Shown one piece after another: positions 46,531 to 58,930 of a stretch of 64,000 nt of DNA. The stretch's first letter is position 1; every line of letters begins with the position of its first letter. The notes beneath the pieces are model-generated. The model was not told the origin of the DNA. It made no database searches and saw only the letters and a list, made by a program, of their open reading frames with translations. Position numbers and translations under genes: made by a program. Source of the DNA: Perilla frutescens (Eukaryota > Streptophyta > Magnoliopsida > Lamiales > Lamiaceae); assembly GCA_026008535.1 (NCBI GenBank), contig BRKX01000009.1, forward strand, positions 34,609,001 through 34,673,000, read 5' to 3'.

Positions 46531-47339
46531 TATTTTAATTAAAAAATATATATCCTCATTTACATTAATTCACAAATACTGAAATACGCCTCTTACAGTC
46601 TAAATCCCTAAATCGGTCGCTTCTCTCCAGTCTCCAGCGCCGCTCTCCAGTCTCCAGCACCGCATAACGTCCTCCAACGCTCGCAGGCCGCAGCTCTGAG
46701 CCTCCGACGTCTTCTCCGGTAGTCGTTCATTTCGAAAAGGTAAGATACGATATATGGTGGATGGTAGTGGTTTCAATTTTAAATTTGTTTCTTCTTCATT
46801 GTTCTTTAATCTACCTTCTTCAATTCTTCTTCTGATATCTATTATACCCAAAAATTATATAGAATATTTCAAGTTGAATTAATTTTTCGTGTTTTGGACT
46901 TTTGTGTTGGTAAATCAGAAAGTGTTGCAGATTCTGAGAGCGTCTAGCCGTCTAATGTTTTGCTGAGTGCTTGTTGGGTAAATGTTGAATTTCTAAAATT
47001 TTTGGTGAGATTAGTGAAGATGAAATTTTGGAACCTATTTGAATATTTGAAAGTCTAGGTGTACTGGTTAGAGAAACTGACGAATTTTGTTGGATAAAAT
47101 CTGAACTTTTTTTGTTTGAAACTTCAAATGAATTAATAATATAACGAATTCAGACAATATCATCGAAAACAAGAAGATTGAGAATTAAGCCACTGAAATA
47201 AATCCAATCTGAATGGTTGAATCCATATTTGAGTGGTCAAAAGTTCAATTCCTCCCCATCATTGTGATCTGGAAATGTGACATACTTTACATTAGTAGAT
47301 TGATTGGATTGATGGTTCAACTTTGGGGTTGCCTTTTAT
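46531..47339 (+). other. hAT-2 left internal region (UTR exon and intron)
   Basis: A repeated phrase ctctccagtctccagc occurs twice at 46622-46660 in a likely 5' UTR. After the donor near 46741, the sequence is AT-rich and intron-like. No transposase segment is visible. Confidence 0.5.
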
Positions 47340-47344
47340 GTTTC

Positions 47345-48817
47345 TGTAACATCCCACATTTACGTGATTTAAATTATCTCAATTATTTAATTGCTTTAAA
47401 CTTAAGATTTAATTTATTTGATAATGCTCGATAAACTTAATTGGACTTGAGAGAGTCCGAAGTTGCGCCCTAATATTATAAATACATGGAATTAATACTC
47501 AAATTTTAAAAGCTAACTTTTGTGCCTTATAATGGTTTCGGATCTTATTTATTTAGATAAGGTTTATTTTGTTAATTATTATTTTAGAAAGGGCTATTAA
47601 ATGATTCATTAAAATAAATGGTTAGGATGGAAATTAGTGTTTTTTTTTCTTTCTCCATTAACTGACACGTAGATATACATAATGCTCATTCAGCAAAAAT
47701 TAGAAATATACATGTCCTTTTATTTGTTAATCAAGTCCCATGAGAGTACAGCTCTGCATTCTAATTTTTAACATAAAAAAATGAGATATCTTAGCCAATG
47801 ACTTTACTAAGCCTTTCGACTGGAATTTATGTGTCAAAGCAAATCCATCATTTCTTTTGCAAAGAATCGATTGCTTAACTTTTCAAATCATAAGTGCTGC
47901 AGCAAATTCAATCCTCTTGGTAAGTTTATTTTCACTTCAATCTTTAGTGTTTGCTGTATAAATTACACACTATTAACCTCAATATATTTTTCCAGTTTTA
48001 ATTAACCAAAAACCATGAATTCACATCTCGGCATACCTCCAACTTCAACATCATAATTCACCAACATAAGAACCATCATCAATTTGATTTTTCCAAAGTC
48101 TCCAACATAGCATATATTACTCACTAATCATATAATTTGGTCAAATTTATTCTCACGTACACCCACACATGAATTTCTTATTGATGGACATCACAAAGAG
48201 TTTCAAAATTTGGAAAACTAAAGAATTTTAGAGAAATAAATAGATTAGAAATTAAGAAAAATAAAAGAAAAGGGGGAAAAAGAAGTCGGGGCTGGGTCTT
48301 GGTGTGTACAGGTTGTGAGTCTGCGGGACTGAGTCATGACGTTGAGTGGAGCAAAGGTCCTTTGTCCGGGTTGAACTGTCGTGGTGAGATTTGCCTTGGC
48401 TGCGGAGGTTCTTGGCAATTTGAGTCATTTTTCATCAGAGATGAGCTTGCCGAAGTCGAGAAGAAGAGTGTGGGTGACAGCTGGGGCTGGGCTCTCGTCC
48501 GAATCAGAGAGAGAGTTGGGGGATGTCAACTTCATGGTCATGGCAGCGGGTTCAGGGCTAGAGTCATCGGTTTTAGTCATAGCAAATACAGTTGCAAATC
48601 CTTTTCAAGGTCTTCGTGTCGCCGATAGCGGTGAAGTGGCTCGCCGGAGCTGGGTAGAAGAACAGAGTAGGAATTAGGAATTTGATTTTGTTTCTGAATT
48701 TGGGGTTTTTCTCGTGTGATCTCTGTTATGGAGTCGAGTCTTGTTTGAGTCAGTTGAGCTCGTCTAGATCGAGTGGCCTCACCGTTGACGGAAGCCAGTG
48801 AGCTCGTTAAAGATTTG

Positions 48818-48868
<51 letters not shown>

Positions 48869-50024
48869 GGTTTTTCAAATTGGAGAAAAATGATTTGGGT
48901 ACCATTCGTCTATTTTGAGAGGATTGGGGAGATGATTTAATTATAAAGAAGTTAATTCCACCTAGGGATCCACTAGATTTCAAATATTAGAAATATTGCC
49001 CCAGAAAGTTATAAGCCATGGATTTAGGCATTTAGCCCAATTTTATTATTTTAAACTCAAACTGTAACCATAAACTTTTCAGAATAGAGTTTTTAGCCCC
49101 TGATTTTATAAGTTGATTAAGTAAACCCATAAATTTCTTATTTTCAGATTTACTTAATTTATAGTTGGTTTAAATGATTTATTCGAAATAATTTTGAAAC
49201 TAGGTACGGCGCAATTAGGACTCTCATCTACTGTGTGATTCTCTGCTTGATTTTACGTGCTCTCTATTATCAGATGGGTGAAATTATTATCTGCGAAATA
49301 AAAGTATATGATATATGCTTTTTCAGTCAGAAATGTTTTTAATCCAACTTGAATTATCGTGGATGGAATATGGATCAGAATAGCGTTTCATACGCATAGA
49401 AGCGTTTATACGCACTAGAATATGTCATATGCATAGTTCAAGATGTATTCTAGAATCAGAAGAAGAGTACCCTAAATCCACTATTCATGCAATTTAAATT
49501 CAGTTGGATAAACAGAAAGAAATGCTCATGATTCCCCACCACTGAGTACGTTTAAAGAGTGCTCACCCCACATTTTTAAATATTCTCAGGTCAGTGAGCT
49601 TGGAGCCGCGTGAAGGAAATAGGGTGGGCATGCTCAAGACATTTTGATTACTTGACCTGAAATTCTTGGGCTTTTTGTTTAGAGTTTACTATTTTGAACT
49701 TGATATTATGCGTGTTGTTAGTGTTTTCGAACTAACCTAAGCTAGTGGTTTGCTAATATGGTTTTATTAATATTAGAACTGTGGATTTTATATTTTAGAA
49801 CTTGTGAGTTTTTTTTTTTAAATGAACTTGGTGTTCATGAAATGCAGGTATTTTGATCTAAGTACATATATTTCTGAAATATATGGTTCTATTTTCTTCT
49901 TAGAATTTCTAGCGAGGTCAATATTAAAAAAATAAATTATTTGAACTGCTATTTTTGTTAATAACTTTCCGCTTTAAAGAATAGAAAGAGTAACATTTTA
50001 AATTATATAATTTAGGGTGTTACA
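47345..50024 (+). repeat. 5' LTR of chromodomain gypsy
   Basis: 2680 bp, paired with 54932-57599. It contains a 44-bp GA tract at 48821-48864. A 109-codon open frame at 48299-48628 is mirrored in the other LTR, which is expected from LTR identity and is not evidence of a gene. Confidence 0.93.
48821..48864 (+). repeat. (GA)n microsatellite in 5' LTR
   Basis: About 22 GA units. The 3' LTR has about 16 units at the same place (56408-56439). Confidence 0.93.
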
Positions 50025-50029
50025 TTTAG

Positions 50030-50044
50030 TGGTATCAGAGCAGG
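50030..50044 (+). other. Primer-binding site (tRNA-iMet)
   Basis: The sequence tggtatcagagcagg lies 5 bp after the LTR, matching the 3' end of initiator tRNA-Met. Confidence 0.88.
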
Positions 50045-50449
50045 TCAACCTTCCTGTAGACTAAATGTGTTTGAAAGAATTTATATTCTTTGATTTTATG
50101 GTACGCCACCCATTTCTGTCACATGCTCCTGCTCCAAGGTACTTTGTTTGATTCATTTATTTATGTTTGCAAAGTTGTTTAATGTGGTGAGCATTAAGAA
50201 AACTTCAGATATTATGTGAGAATGATGAGAAATGTTGAGAAGTGATTTATGCAAAAAAAAATTTATTATGTTTAAATGCATTCGATGAATGAGAAAGAAA
50301 TTATTTTAGTCCTCGAAATTTAGAGTGAACATAGAAATATTTTTCACTAGATGGTTTCCCTATTTAGATTCAAAACATTCAGATACTTATCATCTGGCTT
50401 GAACTTAGTAGTATGTTCTTCTTCGTTTACCTATGCGTATTACAGAAGT

Positions 50450-53400
50450 ATGAGACGTGGACGACCGCCTCTCAATCGTAATCCACCACGGAATCCCGAG
50501 GCCCATCAACCACCAAATGCAGGTGGTGGCAACTTTGTGCCAGAACTAATTAGAGAACTACAGGGATTCGTACAGCAACAAACCCATGCTACAGTGAACC
50601 AAAATGTAGCACCTGATGCACCTGTCCCGCCAATCACTAATCAGGTGATCGAGCAATTTCGTCGCTACACTCCACCTAGATTCAATGGTAGAAGTGGGCC
50701 ACTTGTTCTCAAAGAATGGATAATGGAGCTCGAGCGGATCTTCGAACACATAGAGTGCGATGATGCACACAAGGTCTCATGTGTAGTCTTTCAGTTCACT
50801 GAGGATGTTGGCCACTGGTGGAAGTCTTACAAAACTGGAATGACCGAAGAGGAACATCGAGGTTTAACCTGGAATAGGTTTAAAGAGATCGTTATGGACA
50901 AGTACTTTTCTCGTGCTTTTCGTATGCAGAAGCAAACTGAATTTTTGGAATTGAAGCAAGGTAACTTGTCAGTCACAGAGTACGAGCTAAGATTTAATCA
51001 ACTCTCACGTTATACAGCACGTCTACTAGATGCTGAGGATCAAAAAGCAGACTGGTTCATGAGAGGCCTTCGACCAGAGATACGTGGAATTCTTGCGGCA
51101 CAAAGGATTGTTGACTACGGGCAAGCTGTTAAACAAGCTCATGAAGTAGCTACTGGACTAGAAGTAGATAAAGCTCTTCCAAGAAATGCAGATCCCCGTG
51201 GTAAAAGAAAATGGGATAATCGCAATAGGGGAAATGAGAATTTTCCTATAAAGAAGGAGAGAACTGAAGTACGTCCCGCAAATAGAGCACCTGCAGGAAT
51301 TCCTCCATGTCCACAATGCAAGAAGCCACATACAGGACCCTGTTTTTGGGGTAAAGGAGTTTGTTATACATGTCATGAGCCAGGGCATATCTCAACAAAC
51401 TGTCCTAAGAAGCGACGTGAAGAGTCAAAGAAAGGTGGTAGCGCGCGACTTTTTGCCTTCACACAACAAGAAGCTGGGGAGAATAGTGGCATGATGTCAG
51501 GTATGATATCAATTCTTGGAATGCCAACTTTAGCTCTGTTTGATTCTGGTGCTTCACACTCTTTTATTTCAACTGAGCTTTGTGCTAAGCTAGGACTAAG
51601 TTTAGAAGTAGAAAACTTAGCCCTCAATATTAGAATTCCTGCTGGAGAGACATTAAGAACTGATAGGGTTGCTAAAGATGTTAAATTGGATTTTGGGAGG
51701 AAAGAGCTTGTAGATGATCTACATGCTCTCAAGATGCAAGAATTTGATTTAATCTTGGGAATGGACTGGTTAAGCAGAAGTTTTGCGACTATATGTTGTC
51801 GTGAATGAGAAATAGTATTTCAAAAACCAGACAAGGAAAAGTTTATCTTCCATGGAGCTAAGCTAGGTGGAAGACCAAGAATCATATCAGCAATGAAAGC
51901 TATGAAGATATTGAAGAAATGTGAGTGCCGAGGATTCTTGGTAAACATTATTGGGACTACGCCAACTAAACCGACACTGAAAGAGGTGCCAATAGTTAGA
52001 GACTTTTTGGATATTTTTCCTGAAGAGATACCTGGATTACCACCAAATCGACAAGTGGAGTTCACGATTGACTTAATGTCAGGAGCAGCACCAATGTCTA
52101 AAGCACCATATTGAATGGCACCATCGGAGTTACAAGAGTTGAAGGTTCAACTTCAAGAGCTACTTGACAAAGGGTATATTCGGCCAAGTGTTTCACCATG
52201 GGGAGCACCGGTTCTATTTGTGAAGAAGAAAGATGGTAGTATGAGAATGTGCATAGATTATCGAGATCTAAACCGTCTCACAATAAAGAATAAGTACCCT
52301 TTACCAAGAATTGATGATTTATTTGATCAACTTCGAGGGGCTAGCGTGTTCTCAAAGATAGATTTGAGATCAGGATACCACCAATTGAAGGTGAAGGAAG
52401 ACGATATCCCTAAGACGGCTTTCAGGACAAGATATGGTCATTATGAGTTTGTGGTGATGCCTTTTGGATTGTCTAATGCACCGGGAGTGTTCATGGATCT
52501 AATGAATCGGGTATTTCATCCATATTTAGATCAATTCGTCATTGTGTTCATTGATGACATCCTGATTTATTCAAAAGATAAGGGGCAACACGCAGCGCAC
52601 CTGAGAGTTATGCTGGAAACTCTAAGAAAGGAGAATTTGTATGCTAAGTTCAAAAAGTGTGAGTTTTGGTTAGATCGGATAGCATTCCTTGGGCATGTAG
52701 TGACTGCTGAAGGTATTGAAGTTGATCCAACAAAAGTAGAAGCTCTCAACAATTGGAGTCCACCAACAAATGTGGGAGAAGTGAGGAGTTTTCTGGGAAT
52801 GGCTGGATACTACCGGAGGTTTATTGAAGGATTCTCCAAGATAGCTGGACCACTCACGCAATTGACACGAAAAGGGGTACCATTTGAATGGACAGAAAAA
52901 TGTGAGAAGAGTTTTCAGGAGCTAAAACGAAGACTGGTAACAGCCCCAGTATTGACCATCCCTGATGGATCAAAGGGATTCGTGATTTACAGTGATGCAT
53001 CAAAACAAGGACTAGGATGCGTCTTGATGCAACAGGGAAAGGTAGTTGCTTACGCTTCTAGACAATTGAAGCCTCATGAGTTAAATTATCCCACTCATGA
53101 TTTAGAATTGGCCGCTGTTGTGCACGCATTGAAGATTTGGAGACATTATCTCTATGGAGGTAAGTGTGAGATTTACACGGATCATAAAAGTCTTAAATAT
53201 TTCTTCACTCAGAAATAATTGAATATGAGGCAAAGAAGGTGGCTGGAATTAGTTAAAGACTACGACTGCACGATCATGTATCACTCTGGAAAAGCAAACA
53301 TTGTCGCTGATGCACTTAGTCGAAAGAAAGTGAATCCCGCTAAGGAAACCACGCAACAAGAAGAGTTAATTAAGGATTTTGAGAAGTTGAGTCTCGAGGT

Positions 53401-54928
53401 TGTGTCCACACCAGAAGAAGCTAATGCTATAATTGCAGCATTAGTAGTTCAACCGACACTACGAGATAGAATTAGAGTTGCACAAAGGGAAGACGGTTTT
53501 CTAGAAAAGATGCGAGCCAGAGAAGTGTCAGACGATTCTAAAGGATTCACGATATCATCAGATGGGACTCTACTCTTTAAGGGCAGAATTTGTGTGCCGA
53601 ACAACGAGATAATGAGAGAAATTCTGGATGAGGCATATCGAACGCCTTACACAGCACATCCTGGAAGTACTAAGATGTATCAAGATTTAAAAAGAAATTT
53701 TTGGTGGTATGGTATGAAGAAATCGATTGCTAACTACGTTGCACGATGTTTGGCATGTCAGCAAGTAAAAGCAGAGCACCAAAGACCGTCAAGATTGTTG
53801 AATCCTCTGGAAATACCAGAATGGAAATGGGAGCATATTACCATGGATTTTGTGGTCAGACTTCCCAAGACCGTGAAGAATCATGATGTGATTTGGGTTA
53901 TAGTTGATCGACTGACAAAATCAGCTCACTTTTTGCCCGTACGAATGACATTCAGCATGAATCAACTCGCTCAACTATACATTCGAGAAGTAGTCCGATT
54001 ACACGGAGTCCCAGTGTCTATAATATCAGATCGAGATCCCCGCTTCACTTCAAGATTTTGGATGAGCTTACATGCAGCATTGGGCACGAAGCTAAAGTTT
54101 TCAACAGCATATCATCCTCAGACAGATGGCCAATCAGAAAGAACTATACAAACATTGGAAGATATGTTACGAACTTGCGTCATGGATTTAGAAGGTAGCT
54201 GGGAGGCGCATCTACCGTTAGTGGAATTTGCTTATAATAATAGCTTCCACTCTAGCATTGGCATGACTCCATATGAAGTGCTATACGGACGAAAATGTAG
54301 ATCACCGGCATATTGGGATGAAGTTGGAGAGAGAAAAATTTTAGGTCCCGAAATAGTTAAAAGAACGGTGGAGGCAGTGGAGAAGATTCGAGGTAACATT
54401 AAAGTTGCTCAAGATCGACAGAAATCGTATGCCAACAAAAGGAGAAAAGATTTGCATTTTGAGGTAGGTGACAAAGTGTTTTTAAAGGTCGCTCCTATGA
54501 AGGGGGTGTTAAGGTTTGGGAAGAAAGGAAAATTGAGACCTCGTTTTATCGAACCTTTCGAAATTTTAGAACGAATTGGTGATGTGGCTTATCGCCTAGC
54601 ACTACCACCTAGATTGTCATTGGTACATGATGTCTTTCATGTTTCTATGCTAAGGAAGTATTTGCACGAGCCAAGTCACACCATCAACTATGAGGACATA
54701 CAACTCAACAAAGACTTGACCTATGAAGAGGAGCCTGTTGCTGTTCTCGATAGGAAGACCCACGAGTTGAGAAATAGACAAGTTTCGCTAATTAGGGTAC
54801 AGTGGAGTAGGCACGGGAAAGAAGAAGCAACTTGGGAACGTGAAGAGGAGATCCTAACTAAATACCCATCTTTAGGACAACCTGGTAAGATAAATTTCGA
54901 GGACGAAATTTTATTTTTAAGTGGGTAG
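50450..54928 (+). pseudogene. Chromodomain gypsy gag-pol polyprotein, three nonsense codons
   Basis: One uninterrupted frame from ATG 50450 (MRRGRPPLNRN) to 54928, broken only by TGA 51806, TGA 52112 and TAA 53216. By residue: gag domain about 100-220; zinc knuckle CYTCHEPGHISTNC about 305; protease FDSGASHSFIS about 365; reverse transcriptase about 570-760 with catalytic FIDD near 700; RNase H IYSDASK about 845; H2C2 zinc region about 1070-1105; integrase about 1130-1280 with MDF, SDRDPRF and SERTIQT catalytic residues; and a chromodomain about 1425-1485 (IRVQWSRHGKEEATWE) that can steer insertion to marked chromatin. The start at 50450 is chosen over ATG 50351 because MRRGRP resembles family N-termini. 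The two TGA codons could be CGA decay (inference). Confidence 0.93.
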
Positions 54929-54931
54929 GAT
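54915..54931 (+). other. Polypurine tract
   Basis: The sequence ttttaagtgggtaggat precedes the 3' LTR and overlaps the end of the coding frame. Confidence 0.65.
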
Positions 54932-56404
54932 TGTAACATCCCACATTTACGTGATTTAAATTATCTCAATTATTTAATTGCTTTAAACTTAAGATTTAAT
55001 TTATTTGATAATGCTCGATAAACTTAATTGGACTTGAGAGAGTCCGAAGTTGCGCCCTAATATTATAAATACTTGGAATTAATACTCAAATTTTAAAAGC
55101 TAACTTTTGTGCCTTATAATGGTTTCAGATCTTATTTATTTAGATAAGGTTTATTTTGTTAATTATTATTTTAGAAAGGGCTATTAAATGATTCATTAAA
55201 ATAAATGGTTAGGATGGAAATTAGTGTTTTTTTTTCTTTCTCCATTAACTGACACGTAGATATACATAATGCTCATTCAGCAAAAATTAGAAATACACAT
55301 GTCCTTTTATTTGTTAATCAAGTCCCATGAGAGTACAGCTCTGCATTCTAATTTTTACCATAAAAAAATGAGATATCTTAGCCAATGACTTTACTAAGCC
55401 TTTCGACTGGAATTTATGTGTCAAAGCAAATCCATCATTTCTTTTGCAAAGAATCGATTGCTTAACTTTTCAAATCATAAGTGCTGCAGCAAATTCAATC
55501 CTCTTGGTAAGTTTATTTTCACTTCAATCTTTAGTGTTTGCTGTATAAATTACACACTATTAACCTCAATATATTTTTCCAGTTTTAATTAACCAAAAAC
55601 CATGAATTCACATCTCTGCATACCTCCAACTTCAACATCATAATTCACCAACATAAGAACCATCATCAATTTGATTTTTCCAAAGTCTCCAACATAGCAT
55701 ATATTACTCACTAATCATATAATTTGGTCAAATTTATTCTCACATACACCCACACATGAATTTCTTATTGATGGACATCACAAAGAGTTTCAAAATTTGG
55801 AAAACTAAAGAATTTTAGAGAAATAAATAGATTAGAAATTAAGAAAAATAAAAGAAAAGGGGGAAAAAGAAGTCGGGGCTAGGTCTTGGTGTGTACAGGT
55901 TGTGAGTCTGCGGGACTGAGTCATGACGTTGAGTGGAGCAGAGGTCCTTTGTCCGGGTTGAACTGTCGTGGTGAGATTTGCCTTGGCTGCGGAGGTTCTT
56001 GGCAATTTGAGTCATTTTTCGTCAGAGATGAGCTTGCCGAAGTCGAGAAGAAGAGTGTGGGTGACAGCTGGGGCTGGGCTCTCATCCGAATCAGAGAGAG
56101 AGTTGGGGGATGTCAGCTTCCTGGTCATGGCAGCGGGTTCAGGGCTAGAGTCATCGGTTTTAGTCATAGCAAATACAGTTGCAAATCCTTTTCAAGGTCT
56201 TCATGTCGCCGGTAGCGGCGAAGTGGCTCGCCGGAGCTGGATAGAAGAACAGAGTAGGAATTAGGAATTTGATTTTGTTTCCGAATTTGGGGTTTTTCTC
56301 GTGTGATCTCTGTTATGGAGTCGAGTCTTGTTTGAGTCAGTTGAGCCCGTCTAGATCGAGTGGCCTCACCATTGACGGAAGCCAGTGAGCTCGTTAAAGA
56401 CTGG

Positions 56405-56443
<39 letters not shown>

Positions 56444-57599
56444 GGTTTTTCAAATTGGAGAAAAATGATTTGGGTACCATTCGTCTATTTTGAGAGGATT
56501 GGGGAGAAGATTTAATTATAAAGAAGTTAATTCCACCTAGGGATCCACTAGATTTCAAATATTAGAAATATTGCCCCAGAAAGTTATAAGCCATGGATTT
56601 AGGCATTTAGCCCAATTTTATTATTTTAAACTCAAACTGTAACCATAAACTTTTCAGAATAGAGTTTTTAGCCCCTGATTTTATAAGTTGATTAAGTAAA
56701 CCCATAAATTTCTTATTTTCAGATTTACTTAATTTATAGTTGGTTTAAATGATTTATTTGAAATAATTTTGAAACTAGGTACGGCGCAATTAGAACTCTC
56801 ATCTACTGTGTGATTCTCTGCTTGATTTTACGTGCTCTCTATTATCAGGTGGGTGAAATTATTATCTGCGAAATAAAAGTATATGATATATGCTTTTTCA
56901 GTCAGAAATGTTTTTAATCCAACTTGAATTATCGTGGATGGAATATGGATCAGAATAGCGTTTCATACGCATAGAAGCGTTTATACGCACCAGGATATGT
57001 CCTATGCATAGTTCAAGATGTATTCTAGAATCAGAAGAAGAGTACCCTAAATCCACTATTCATGCGATTTAAATTCAGTTGGATAAACAGAAAGAAATGC
57101 TCATGATTCCCCACCACTGAGTACGTTTAAAGAGTGCTCACCCCACATTTTTAAATATTCTCAGGTCAGTGAGCTTGGAGCCGCGTGAAGGAAATAGGGT
57201 GGGCATGCTCAAGACATTTTGATTACTTGACCTGAAATTCTTGGGCTTTTTGTTTAGAGTTTACTATTTTGAACTTGATATTATGCGTGTTGTTAGTGTT
57301 TTCGAACTAACCTAAGCTAGTGGTTTGCTAATATCGTTTTATTAATATTAGAAGTGTGGATTTTATATTTTAGAACTTGTGAGTTTTTTTTTTTAAATGA
57401 ACTTGGTGTTCATGAAATGCAGGTATTTTGATCTAAGTACATATATTTCTGAAATATATGGTTCTATTTTCTTCTTAGAATTTCTAGCGAGGTCAATATT
57501 AAAAAAATAAATTATTTGAACTGCTATGTTTGTTAATAACTTTCCGCTTTAAAGAATAGAAAGAGTAACATTTTAAATTATATAATTTAGGGTGTTACA
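54932..57599 (+). repeat. 3' LTR of chromodomain gypsy
   Basis: Nearly identical to the 5' LTR. Differences are mostly C/T and G/A transitions plus a shorter GA tract (56408-56439). Confidence 0.93.
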
Positions 57600-57604
57600 G
57601 TTTC

Positions 57605-58200
57605 TGTACACTATATTCATCTTCATCTGCAAAGGGATTATAAAGATAGTTGTTGGTGCAACTTATTATCAAGTTTCATCTTAAAAGTGTTGTGGCACTT
57701 ACTCTATATTTTAAAAATGATAGCCAAATATGCCAATGATCCCCTTTAATAAATTTAATCACATATCACTAGTAATTTATAGAAGAAAAAGTGGTTCTCT
57801 GCTCTGCCAATCAATTATAAATATTGTTATAGTTAGTTAATTTACCTTGATATCTAGTCTCTGATCATCCATAATGTCCCAGCTACTCACATTATTGTTT
57901 ACTTTATTATTCTTTTTTATTTTTTGTAGGCATGACAAATGTTGGTGGCACAAGTGAAGATTAAGAGTTAAGAGGATTTAGATTTTGAACTTTGGAGTGA
58001 CTTTGTTTTGATTTTTGAACATTTACCATTTGGACTTGTTTATTTTATCATTTGATGATATTATTTTGAACATTTGGAGTTTAGACTTTGTTTATTTTAT
58101 CATTTGATGGCATTGTTTTTGTTTCTTTATCATGTAATTTAATTTTAAGACTTGGTTTGATGCTTGTTGAGTAGTATTATTGATTTGCAAAAAAAATATA
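57605..58200 (+). other. hAT-2 right internal region
   Basis: AT-rich intron end, acceptor near 57930, then a ten-codon frame starting ATG 57932 (MTNVGGTSED). After it, a phrase with tttattttatcatttgatg occurs twice (58038 and 58091) in a probable 3' UTR. Confidence 0.5.
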
Positions 58201-58204
58201 GAAT

Positions 58205-58360
58205 TTTATCGGTTTGGACCGCAACCGACCGAACCGAACCGGTCTGATCGGTTTTGGTTTCGGTTCGGTCAAAACATGTAATCGGTTCGGTCTCGGTCCT
58301 AAAAAAATGAATTCGGTTTTTATCGGTTTTTGCTTTTCGGTTCGGTCCGGACCGTTTGCT
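58205..58360. repeat. hAT-2 right subterminal repeats
   Basis: Cluster of cggttcgg/ccgaaccg motifs, inverted relative to those at 46395-46530. Ends with the terminal repeat. Confidence 0.75.
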
Positions 58361-58495
58361 CAGGCCTAGACACCACTTTTCAAAACATTTCAATAATGGC
58401 GCAACCTTTCATTTTGTAGCAAAATAGACACCCCTAATTTATCACGAGACGTGGCTAAAATTGAGGATATTGGCATGCTAATGTACAAAAAGCTA

Positions 58496-58930
58496 ATGAC
58501 AAATTAAATTCCATCAAGTCAAATTACAATAGATTTTACGCAAGATCGAATTAATTGGAGACACTCAGAATTGCTCTTGAATTAGAAGAAAAGGAGACAT
58601 TCTGAATGTCTCCAATTAAGGGTGTTTCTATTTGCACCACTAAATTATATAAGTCAAAAATAAATAATTATAAAATTACATAAATATCCTTATTAAATAA
58701 AAATATAATAAAATTAATAAATAAAATAAAATAAAATATTAAAAAGAAAAAAAACATCTCTCCTCCTCCTACATTTCCTCCCGCTGCCGGCAGTTCGGTG
58801 TCTCAGGCCTCATGACCGCCTTCGGAGATGGTGCTGCTGCGCGGCGGAGAGCGGCGGCGCCAGTGGCGGCAGCAGCGAGGTTGGTGCATCCACCTCCCTC
58901 CCTAGCAGAGGTTCGGTGTCATGAGCTTTT
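58496..58930. other. MULE core between arms, possibly captured DNA
   Basis: The first 270 bp are AT-rich, with a small inverted repeat (ggagacactcagaatt / cattctgaatgtctcc). 58770-58920 is GC-rich (ctgccggcagttcggtgtc, gcggcggagagcggcggcgc), unlike its surroundings. The phrase gttcggtgtc flanks this stretch on both sides. Mutator-like elements can capture gene pieces; no coding match is claimed here. Confidence 0.4.

Larger units (their letters stand above)
47345..57599 (+). mobile_element. Chromodomain gypsy (Tekay/Del-type) retrotransposon, young
   Basis: Perfect duplication gtttc (47340-47344 and 57600-57604). LTRs are 47345-50024 and 54932-57599, with TGTAACATCCC and GGGTGTTACA ends. A Met-initiator primer site, one long gag-pol frame with a C-terminal chromodomain, and a polypurine tract are present. 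By eye the LTRs differ at some thirty to forty positions in 2.67 kb plus the length of a GA tract, i.e. about 1-1.5%. This makes it the youngest structure in the window for which a measure is available. Confidence 0.93.
46385..58368 (+). mobile_element. hAT-2, non-autonomous hAT element, host of the chromodomain gypsy
   Basis: Perfect 8-bp duplication gacaccac (46377-46384 and 58369-58376). Ends are TAGGGGTGAGCAAA and, in inverse, TAGGCCTGAGCAAA. Both subterminal regions are packed with cggttcgg/ccgaaccg motifs. Without the nested gypsy it is about 1.7 kb. It keeps what looks like a 5' untranslated exon with a splice donor (cgaaaaggtaaga near 46740) and an acceptor (tttttgtag, 57930), followed by ATGACAAATG and a stop after ten codons. 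A transposase coding region is absent, so it is an internal-deletion derivative. Confidence 0.85.

Noticed and set aside
46600..46851. Minus-strand 83-codon frame in hAT-2
   Set aside because: It overlaps the probable 5' UTR exon and its repeated ctccagtctccagc phrase; no family resemblance.
48299..48628. 109-codon frames in both chromodomain gypsy LTRs (48299 and 55886)
   Set aside because: Duplicated only because LTRs are copies; no domain seen and no conserved start context.
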